Source: Symsagittifera roscoffensis
Taxonomy: Eukaryota; Xenacoelomorpha; Acoela; Convolutidae
DNA length: 64,000 nt
NCBI RefSeq assembly: GCF_963678635.1
Contig: NC_087066.1
Location: forward strand, 53,586,312 to 53,650,311
Reading direction: 5' to 3'
In this document: positions 50,501-61,800 of the stretch, piece by piece
Layout: each line of letters begins with the position of its first letter
Numbering within the stretch: the stretch's first letter is position 1
Notes under the pieces: generated by a model
Database searches by the model: none
Told to the model about the DNA's origin: nothing
Seen by the model: the letters and a program-made list of their open reading frames with translations, nothing else
Position numbers and translations under genes: made by a program

Positions 50501-53500
50501 TGGGCTTTGCTTGGATTGTAACCAGTTGCACACTGTCTGTGCCTGTAGAAAAAAAAGTAATTTCAAATTTAAATTTTACAAAAACGACCTGATAAAGAAT
50601 TTATCCGTATAACTGATAAGTTTTGACTCTTTTCCACGTTTCACCCACCATTCAAATGTTCTACTTTTATTGTTGTCTTATGACTGAACGTGTAATGTTA
50701 CGATGTAAAATATTAAAACACATCTGTTCACAATTGCTAGCTTGTTCACCATTCTAAGTTTCATAGCATTATAGCCCTGTTAAAGTGTTTTTTTTTTCAG
50801 AAAAAAGGCAGGGGAGTGGAAAGGAGCCCACGGTTTTTTTGTCGAACGATTTTATGGTGTTCTTTTCTTTACGTCTTAAAATTGAAAATTTTGAATTTTG
50901 TTTTTTTCTTCAACTATTTGCCAATTATTTTCAAAAATAAAAACGGCTTTGTCTGTAGAATTAGGGGATTTTTTCGCAAGCTGTCCCTCTGGCAGTGAAC
51001 TCAGCGGGGCGACCGAGATTCACTTTTTTCTACAAGCACCAAAGGGTTGATTTGGTGGCAAAAATCCTGTATTGCTCTCTGTTGCTTGGCCATTTTGCGT
51101 ATTGCTCTTCCGGCTGTCTTGTCTACTCGATAAAATCGCAAGAGTTTCTAATTGTAATTTAATTCAGATCATTATATGTCTGATTACAGAGGGCTCCGAG
51201 TGGCCAGGTTATAATCTAATAATCAAATCAAAAGGAAAGGGTGTGCAATTTATTAGCATAAATTGCCTTATTGCAATTAACTTCCAGCTAACTCCACTAA
51301 AACTGAACTACTCTCTCTCTCTCTAAAGAATCTCTGACGAGAAGCAACTATCTACTATTTCTGTCACTTGTTCTTTTACTTCGAGAACCAACTACTCGAT
51401 TCGCTAGCAATAATTCTTCTCTTCTCTGATGAGAACCAACTACTCTTAATAGTTGCTAACACTGTTCTGACTCTTACAGGCTCTACGGTACCCTCCAATT
51501 CCTTATCTTCCTTTACACTTAGTTTAAGTTAAATCACGCCATTCCCTATCAGTCCTGACATCCGCTTAAATCACCCGTCCGCACATGTTTTAAGGCTATA
51601 TCCCCCTGTCACTTCTGCCACGTGCGAACTTCGGTTTCTTTTATCAATTTTTTCACGCTTATTAGTTACCCGGTATGCAGTAGCTGTCACAATGTGACTA
51701 AGCAAACAAATGTCATACGATTCTAGTCAACTAATTCCTGACCTCTGTGACTTCAGCCCTCGAGTTTAACTAACCTCTAAAACCATGCTATGTTTACCCA
51801 GTGATCCTCCCAAAATCTTTATTTTAAATATCCCGTTAACGTTCCGACTTCCTAAGGGTAGGGGGAGACCCTTTTTATGGGTAGCTAATTCATTTCAGGC
51901 ATCTAAAACTTCTATCTGTACTCTATTCCAATCACGACCTTCTAGCTATCAGTTAAGGTATTTCGTCTGTTAGGGGTCAAATCAAACCAAAAAGTCACCT
52001 CCGGGAAGCCAAGAAAAATCCCCGTCCGTTCATACAATTTAGGAGACTTAATTCTAATGCTACGGTTCTATTACTATTAATTTCCTGTGGGACTACTTCT
52101 CTTTAGTCTAGTTGAAATGCTATTAATAGATCACTCGCCAAGCTAAACTGAATCCAATGTTTACCAAGTCCACTTTGAATTATTTCCACTACTCCAAGGT
52201 TGCAATGTAAAACTGTGTCCCGAGCGGCTTCTGGATAGATCACCTTCACTTACAAGAAGGTCTTTTTTCCGAATTCGTATCTTATGTCAATTGCCGCAAT
52301 AAAATCATTTTGCTACCGTTCTTCATTTCCCGTAAATTGCATATTTCCGGTCCAAGGGGGTGTTTTTTCAAGTGCTAATAGCTTCCGGCCTAACCGCCGG
52401 ATTTGGTTCAAATTATAATACAAGATGTATCTTGCCACTACCTATCATCCGTCCAAGTTTCAGCTCCCTGCATTCATTGGAGGTCGAGAAAGGACTTCCG
52501 GAAGTTACGGGTGGGTTTGTTTACTTTGGGCATAAAACCGGAAGTGGAGGTCTTAGGGGTCTGGCGTTCCAAACTTAAGCTTCCCGCAACTAGGCCTACA
52601 ATATACTAGAATTTGAGATCATTCCAACCACTAGTTACCGAGTTCTGATAGGGCGATTTGCACTTCCGTCAACCATTATCACTTGAGGCCGGGGGGGGGG
52701 GGTCCGAAGGGTCTGTACTTTTGCATGCCCGGGTCAAATCATCTCTAGTATCCGTCTTATGAGTTTCGTAAAGCTAGCCCCGGTAGCTTCCATTTGTGGG
52801 GGGTTTGCAAAATCGGTACTGTTTTAAAATCTTGCTTAGTCTCTGTTTGTTTTGGTTGATTTTGCAAGTTAAACAATTGCTTACTCTGCTACTTAGCTTA
52901 CTGAGGAATCAATCTTACGCCAGGTTACTGTAGCATGTTTTACAGTAGAATCACTACTTCTACATTGTCCAGCACTAGGAAAAATGTGTCCAGACTGTCT
53001 CTAGGTGGTCGAAAATTACATGTGCCACATCTTTTAAGTTTAAATACAAACGATGGAATTTCTTTCCATTTCTTTTTGGTTCCATAAAAAGCTGGCACGC
53101 CTGCATCAATTGTCATAACGAAAATAACACACAAACAGAAGCGACATACCGGCAAACGGTAGCTCTAAAAAATTATGTTTGAAATAAGAAATAAAAGTTG
53201 AAATAAGAAAACATAGCCAACTGACAGTTGGAAAAGAGGGGTCTTATGCACTATACGGCCCAAAATTAGGAAAATAGTCAGAAATTTTATATTAAATTGA
53301 AAACACGGGGGGCCACTTAAGATTGTAAACGTTCGCCGTTTATTTTTTGATTGCGGCGCTTAATATGTGGAAATTTGTTCATATTGTTCATATTTGTTGA
53401 ACAAAATTTTCATTTTCGGCACTGTTGAACAAAGTTTTCATTTTTGGCACTGTTGTATTTCGGCACTGTTGTACTGCGTCAAAACACGTAATCAACATAC

Positions 53501-56500
53501 AATCACTTCAGTTATTACATATTATACGAGCAAATCAGGATTAATCTCAGTATCAATCGAAATGGCTTACCTAGTTGCTCGAATTTGATTGGCTAGTTTT
53601 CATTTTGCTTCAATTTTGATTTTTGGGCCGTTTAACGCATAAGACCCGAAAAGAGTAAATGAACGCAAGGAAACTGGAAAAAAACTGATTCGTTTTTTTT
53701 TCAAAAACCTTCAACCTTCAACTTTTGAATTTCGAAGAAAAAAATAGATGCCCTAAAGCTTTTTGAATTTGTAGAACAATTCATGGTGGACACTTTTTAG
53801 TTAAATTTAACTCACTTTGAAAAAACTGGATCAGCAGGCAAAATTTTTATTTCGCTGAGAAATCTGTTAATTAGTATTTTCCATTTTCGAAATAAGAAAT
53901 CGATCACGTTTCTCGTGGCCATTACTCTTTTTCTGTTCGATAGTGGAGTTTGCCTTCTTTTTAACAATAGAAATGCACTGAATTTGAAAAAAAAGTCAAA
54001 AGTCAAGCCATGAAAAATCCAAATTGAGCGTGAACAAACTTTAAGACTTTTTCCTGAAACAAAACAAAAAAAAATCAGCAAGACTTATATAAGAGTACTC
54101 ACTACGTTCATTACTCTTAGAAAAAAAAATTGCGTCATAAGGGAACCACCGACTTGGAGACTAGGAGCCTCACGTCCTCGCATCTGCGCCTCGGTAGCCT
54201 AGAAATATACTGACGCAGGCGTCCACGAATAAAGCGCCATCGGAGGCTATCTGACTTGGCATGAATATACGGCGCTGAATCCTTCATAATTACCGCATAA
54301 AAAACCTCAAATTCTAAATCGCAGAATTCCACAGATATTCTGCAAAACTAAACCAATTTAGCGGACCAAAAAAGTATCCCCAAAAATATCTCAAAAACAT
54401 TAGCTATATTTTAAAAGTTATCCTCTGCCAAAAAAAATAGTTGTCAAAAATTATTAATTTCACGTGAAAAAAATGACGCTTGAAAAAATCAAATACCCAA
54501 AAAAAAGGTTTGAAATAAACTAAAAAAATGGCGGGTACAAGTGTAATCGGTGGAATGTTTTTCCAAAAATAGGACGGGATAAATAAAAACGGCCCCCAGT
54601 CTGCATCGCAACATGCTATCACAACGCTGAGATTCTATTGAAAAAGATAGATTATAATCAAATTTTGTGGCGAAATAATCAATTTTGCCACTATAATCGA
54701 TTATAATTTTTACTTTGGGACCATGCAAGTGATTATAATCCATTATTATTTTTTTAATTTCAAGTCGATTGTAATCCATTGACGTCAGTTCTAATGGATT
54801 ATAATCTGCATAAATTTGTTGCAATTAATTATAGAATTCGCAGAATTTTCTGCCTTACTCACGGCCTACTCGATTTCCAAACCTTCTTTCATTTCTTTCT
54901 TTTTGTAAAAACGATATCCATTACAAATTAACAGCACACTCTTCTCATACTTGAGCTCGACGTTCGAAGTTAAATATACAGCACTAAAATATCACGCATT
55001 TTTCAAAACTAAAACCTTCACCGAACCTAAATCTCCTCTTTTTTTTATCACATATGTACATCCCACAAGAACATTAAAATTTTCTCAGCGCTAAGAAAAA
55101 TCTCCCAAAAAATGCGTTTTATAAGTAAAGTTACTCAAAGGTTACGTACGGGGGAGGTACGTACAGAACTAAAGGCAAAAACTAAATATAAGGCATCAAA
55201 ATTTAAGGCAAAAAAATGTGTAAGAAAATAAGGAAAAATCATGAAGAGATAAAATAGAAAACAAGATAACAGTTTTCTAGCAAATGTGAGATTCATTTTA
55301 AATATTTCAAAAAATCTGTTTAGCAGAAGCAACAGTGAAGTTTGAATTTACTGAAACGTGATTGTCAACAGGGGCGGTTTTGAGGGGGGGGGGACGCCCT
55401 TTCCTCAGGGATTCGACCCTCTGCCGACCCAAAGGATCCCCCCTTTGGTACTTTGTAAGAAATCCATTTTTGGCCGACCGACCCTAAAACTTTTCTAAAG
55501 GCGCCTTCGGCGTAAATATATACTAATTTTGAGGGGGGAGCGCGCGCCGAAAAAATGCGACTTTTTGGTCAAAAGTTTCCAAAAATTACCTAAAAACTTC
55601 TTTTTTGGACTGTTTTTGAGAAAACCATAGATCCGCCCCTGATTGTCAATATGTGATTAAGATTTGGAAAAAAAACCTGTAAAAATCTATCAAATTCAAG
55701 TATAATTGATATAAATTGGATTTTAATGCTATGGGTCAGAGTAAAACCTCAGACCTAAATAGTACGTCCTCATTTTTGCGCGACAGTCACTTGAAAACTA
55801 TTTACCACTAGCCAGCAAAATGATCCTATAGATGTCATTAAATTGCCAATGCGATGAATTGAAGCAAAAGTTCCACCGAAAGAACACTTTTTATTTCAAG
55901 TTGTGTTGGAAAAAGTAGATTTGTAATATAATACTACGTTCGCTAGCACGATTGTGTAAACACAAAGGCGAACATAATTACAACTCTCTTTAACTCTCCT
56001 GATGACTCTCTTCATTGTAATTTCTAAGGTTTCATGTCTTATCATTATTGTTTCTAGACGAAGTTGACAATTTTTATCAAAAAATTTGTCAACATATCTT
56101 TAAAACTAATTCTATTCTCTTTTAACTATAAATCTAACCTGCAAAAGTGACTTCTCGCTTGTCCGACTCCTGCGTCTTGTAAATCTTCACCTTTCTCTGA
56201 TTGGTTGCTTCAACTATTGACTGAAGAGGCAAAGAGTCAACGTGGGGCAGATGGTCAGTGGAGCTGCTGGGTCTGCCGTCTTCCCCCGAAATGGGCGGCA
56301 GAATTGGACTCTTGCTGCCGAACCTCTCCTGGCCCTTGTTAGGTGGGGAGATGGAGAAAACAGCCGGCAGTTCCTTGCCTTTTATGTTTTCTTTGTTCCT
56401 ATAAAAACAAATACGGGACTTGATCCATACGAGTAAAAAAAAAGGTTTCATAAAACGAAAGATTACGCTAAGAAACGTTGATACTTTTTGTATCATTTTT

Positions 56501-58809
56501 TTTCTGTGCAAAATATATTCAAAGAAAGTCTGGTTTTGGAGTTTAAAGTTAAAAACAGTAAACTCACCTCCGATATAGATCAATGCGCAACTGAATCAAA
56601 CTCGGACCTGAAAAAGTTCAAATCATTAACAAACCTTCTATCTACTGAGTTTTATCAAGATAAAATTTATTTGAATCTATTTTATATGTAGCTATAAATC
56701 CCTAGCCTTCCAACGTACTAGAAAGAAGTATTCTTCAACCCACCAAAACCACCGCCTTTGTGTTTCTTTGTGTTTGGGGGGAGGGGGGCTCTCGATTGGT
56801 TATAACGCGGGGGCTGTTTTGGGAAAGAGATCACACTTGTCAATTGGAACAAGCATTCAATGGTTCAACAAGTGGTTGAATTTTGCAATTGATTCAAAAA
56901 TCAAGGATTGAAATTGACTTGAAAAATCAGTTATTAGTTTGAATTTGGTTTGAAAATCAATGGTTGAAAATTGGTTTGAAAATCAGTGTTTGAAATTGAT
57001 TTGGAGAATTTGTTCGATGCAATCTTAACATGACTTACTTGGTCTGTTGACACTTATTTTCTCCTGCATCTTCAGCACACTTAGATCTTTGGCATAGGGG
57101 GAAAAATTGTTGCCGATTGAGTCACTAAAACAACAACAGTCACATAAACTTATGAACAATTCTGAGATAATTATTTTTGTAATATTTTTTTTACCATGGG
57201 GTCAGAATGAAAAAAAAAAGAGATCCGAAAAAGCAAAAGAATTAAATACTATATTTTTTTTTTTCGCTTTTTCGGATTTTTTTTTTCGTTTTCAACCCCT
57301 TGTATTTTCACAAAATTTATTATTTTTAAAAAATTGCTCATAAATTTGTATGAAAAGTAATTTTAAATGGACTTTAATTCGAATTTCATAGGAAATCAGA
57401 TGGGGGACAGGAAAAGAGCCGTTTTTTTCCTCAGACTTGGAAAGTGTTTTTTTTTTCAGGAGTTTTCAATTTACATGCATTCCAATAAAATATTTCAAAA
57501 TTCGGCTCTCAAGAAAAACAAAAACACTTGAGCTTGTTTTAAATATAGATTTTTTGTTTTTCGCTTTTTTCGCTTTTGATAGTCATGGACCGTTATGGAA
57601 TTGATGGCGATGTGACTCACCTGACAGAGCGGTAGTGTCTCTGTTCCTTGAGGGGTCTCGCATGCGTGTATGGCCCTGATTCAAGGATTCGTGGAAAATC
57701 ACTCACTGAACTCTGAAAAGTTTCGAAGCATCAATAAAACTGTCACCAAAAAGCACACACAATCCACTGTTATATAATTGCAAAAATGAAAGAATCAATA
57801 GAAAAAAATTTGTGTCTTAATTCGAAATAAATTTCTTAGGTGAGCATATGTGTGCTGTAACTTCAATTGAAAACAATAGCAAGGAAGACTTACTTTTGGA
57901 GCGGTCAATGGTGGTAGATGGTTGAACAAACTTGGTCGCCTCTTCCCAATATCATCCGAATCTTTACTACCCCCTGCCCCTTCCGGCCGACTGTACCTAA
58001 TCCGACTCGCCTCTCGGAAAGACGTCATTTGAGTCGTCGACGAAGACATGTACGACTTGTCGTGTAGTCTTCGGAATGTTTCCGACCTTCCGTGATTTCT
58101 TTGGGGTCTGAGAGCTATTTCGGATTCGTAGACTTGTTTTATTGCTCCATATCTCGCCTGAGTATTCCGCGCATTTTTCTCTTCATTCTTGTACAAAAAA
58201 GCAGAAAAAAAGTAGAAAAATAATAAATTAATTATCTGAGAAATAATAAATTATGCACCCAAATAATGAAATACAATAACACAAGTTGAAATAAATTAAG
58301 GTTTGAAAATCAAATATGGTCAATCACAAGCACAAATAGAACGTAAACTTGAAAATATATTGCAAACATGACGACAAATCAAGAGAAGACAGAACATTGA
58401 AGAAATGAAGATGCCGCTTTCTTATCCATGGAGAACCATAAATACTTACATTGGGAAGATCGAACATCGTTTTGGCTCGGATGAATTTGAACTCGTTTTG
58501 CTCCTAGTTTGAAGGCAATGGTTAATAATGAAATTAAGTTTAAAAGCACAAAAAGTTAATACCGATCTCCTCATAAAAATGCAAGACAACTTGAGCTCTC
58601 GTTCCTGATAACTTATGCAGGTTTGATAGTTTTTAAAAAGATATTTAGAACCAGGGATAGAACCTAGGAGTCATACAAGCAACGAACACGTATTCTAAAA
58701 CAATTGATATTAGTCATCTGCAGCGGCGGATCTGGGATTCTTTCGAAGGAACCGAACGGATTGGCCGACTTTTGTTAGGTCGACAATTTCGTATTCTAGG
58801 CTCTCCCCG

Positions 58810-58849
<40 letters not shown>

Positions 58850-61800
58850 TACAAAATTTTCGATACCACAAGCTTGGTTTCGACACAAAAAGTGTCGAAA
58901 ATGACGTTTGATGCTTTTTTAAAGGTTTCGACGCTTCAGTTATGTTTTTTAGCGCGCGCTTTCCGATCAAAGCTAGTAAATATTGGTGCTAAAGGCGCCT
59001 TTAGAAAATGTTAGATATGATCAACAGCCAAAAATAGTTTTGGCGAAACAAATTTGAAAAGTCAAGCATCTTGGAGGGCTCGAATCCCTTTACGAAAACG
59101 GGCGCATAACCCCAGCCCTCTTAAAAATATAAGTGTTGGTGAAGTGAGTATAAAGATGTCATAAAGAGACCATTTATCCATGGGGGAAAGGACCAACACA
59201 AGAGCTGTACAGCTCATCACGGCGAACCGCTGTTGTACCCCTGTTTAAGAACAACATGTTATTTTTTTTGGTTATTTTTGGATAATTATAAATTAGCATC
59301 AAACGTAAAGCTGCATAGTGTGACTGGTTCAAAGTCCTGAGAAAGACGGAGAAGTGCTTTTATAGTCCCTATTTCTATCTTAACTAATAATATTTACACA
59401 GAGAAGAAGCGGGGGGGGGGGGGGGGATTGGGGCATCACTTGTGATACGAAAATGAGGTAACAAGACAACCGAGAAACACTTTTCAAAAAACTTGATTAA
59501 ATTTGAAATTTAGTTCAAAATATTCGAAACAAATCACAAAATCAAAAAAATAGTACAGAATGAAATTTATAGTGATTTACTTTAAAGTTTACTAAAAAGT
59601 TCGAGACACCACGTAAAACAAAAAAAAAACAAGGATAGCCGGTTGCTGTGGAAGTAGCACAGAATATTCCGACCACATTCTCAAAATTTTTCTTTTCAAG
59701 TTAGTGTCTTTTCTTGTACGTCGTATGACGATAGAGCTATATAAACGCGTAGAAAATTAGCGAATTAGGCATAAACGACTACAATTGTTTTCAAAAAAGA
59801 TGAATTTTTTTCCAAAAAACATTTAAATTTTTTTCAAATTTTTTTGCGCTAAAACTTCGAATATGCGCTTAAGTTTTTTCAAAAAATATTTTCGGAAGAT
59901 TTTTTTGCCAGAGAAGTGCTATAACAAGCATCCAAAAACATACTTTGTAAGTAAACATCAGTTTGCAGCCTAAATTGGTAATTTTCATCCATAACAAACG
60001 CCACTCGATCGCTTTACTCGCTCAAAAATAGACAAAAAATCAAAAATTTCTCACGGGCATATCTCGACAGGGAATTTTGAGCTTTGAAAAAAAAAATTAT
60101 TTCGAATTTTGAAAAAAAAGAAAAAACTAAAACACCCGAATACCAAGTTCCTCCCCATTTTTCAAATGGTCGGAACAACAACTACATATTATCATATTAG
60201 ATGTTATCAGATGAAATTAATGACAAACAGATGGAACGTGAACGGAAAATAGGCGAACATTTTCAGCCAAAAACTTGAAACAAATCGATAACAAACAGAA
60301 AAATGTTTTTTTTTTGAAAATATCTGAAGAAAAACCTAGATGCAAAGAAGAAGAAATGTTGATTCATATCAGCTACGTAGAAAAAAATACCTGCTGAAAT
60401 GAAATTCGATTGGATAGCAAAAACTTACAAAAATTTTACAAAAATCAAAGTTTATTGACGAAACCGTTCTGAAGCAAAATCTGAAACATCATTGATAGAA
60501 TGTGGAATAAAACCCCAAAGATTTAAGTGTTTTCTTAAGAAATCTATTTAGTTTGCGTTAAGTGAACCCAAAAAAGCTAGGCCGAAACCTACACGTGTTT
60601 CAATTCGGCTGAAAACTCATTTTGCAATGAAAATGACTACTGTACTGGAAGCAAACTAAATAGCACCAAAGAAAAAAATTGAACACAGTAGTAACTATAG
60701 CTCAGGCTGCAAGGGTATGAAGTATATGTATAAAATGATCAACCGAAAAAATATACATACAAAGAACTACCTACATAGCAATCAAGAATGCACATTTACC
60801 AATTGCTGTTTTCGCTGTTCGTTTAGCAAAGTTGTTTACGGGAACAATTCTAGCACCAGATTACAATACCTTTGCGAATTGCATATGGTAAAAATCAATA
60901 CTAAGAAAAGATACCTAAGAAAATTACCTGCTGCACTTGAATGAGATTCTGAATGTACCGTGGCATATCTTCGTGGACACTGGCTGCCCATTCCACCGAA
61001 ACTTTATCCAGGTGGGGAAACTTGGCCTGATTGACCTCTTGGGGGGTCAGAGGTCGGTTGACCCGCAAGAAGTACGCATGCAGTCTCCCCTCCCTGCCCC
61101 AAATCCATTTCTCGTTTCGCACAGTGTACAGGCTGGCAAGTTCAGGATGTCGGATTCCGTTCCGCAGTCGTCGCTCGCAAGTGCAGATCCACTCTCGGAA
61201 CGTCAGTTTGGGCACTTTGAATAGAACCAAGTCATCGTCTAGATAAATAAACAGAGCTTGACCCAAGGGCTAACATTTCCCTTACGCATACCTCAATTTA
61301 TTATTATGTTGGCTGTTTGTAATACTTTTTAGAGAACCAAGATAATTTGTAAATGAAAATTAGACCAGCGTGAACACTTTTCCCTGTTTCAATTTTATTC
61401 AACTTATAATTTATTATTTTGTTTTCTGTTTGTAACCACGTGCTTGCTAGTCTCTGATTTTTTTCAAGAGTGTTTCAATACCACTAACTGAATATGCAAA
61501 GTCGGAAATAGCTTATAAAGACAATTGTTTAACTTCTTCTCCGTTATGGAAAAGCTAACAGTTTGAGATTTTAATTGCCACAGAAGCTGAGGTCATTCTG
61601 AATTTCAGTATTCAATGATATTTGATAACAGTGCAATTTTCACAGATGTGCTTGTTGGCAGCAAAAATTTATTTGACTTTTGTGGATCTGAATCTCCTTA
61701 AATTGTTCCCCCAGAAAAGGAGGGGGATTGTTCCAAGTACAAACTTCACATATGCTTGACCGTTGAATTAGTTTTTTTTTATAGGGGTGGCAATTCATAA

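Larger units (their letters stand above)
50543..56138. other. Intron 8 (5.6 kb)
   Basis: Holds MITE family D, repeat G, MITE family A copy 7, and TTATAATCGATTATAA motifs at about 54640-54840. The stretch 51180-52930 is noticeably richer in C and G than the surrounding intron and has no long ORF. I could not identify it. Confidence 0.5.
58504..60927. other. Intron 2 (2.4 kb)
   Basis: Holds MITE family A copy 8, the (AC)n run, a G run near 59410, and repeat F copy 2. 60180-60927 shows nothing recognisable. Confidence 0.5.

Noticed and set aside
50374-50560. Ser/Pro-rich reading of exon 9
   Set aside because: The frame does not join exon 8 or exon 10 in phase; the other frame does.
58640-58680. 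tRNA box B-like GGTTCTATCCC on the minus strand
   Set aside because: No box A or stem structure visible; too short to call.
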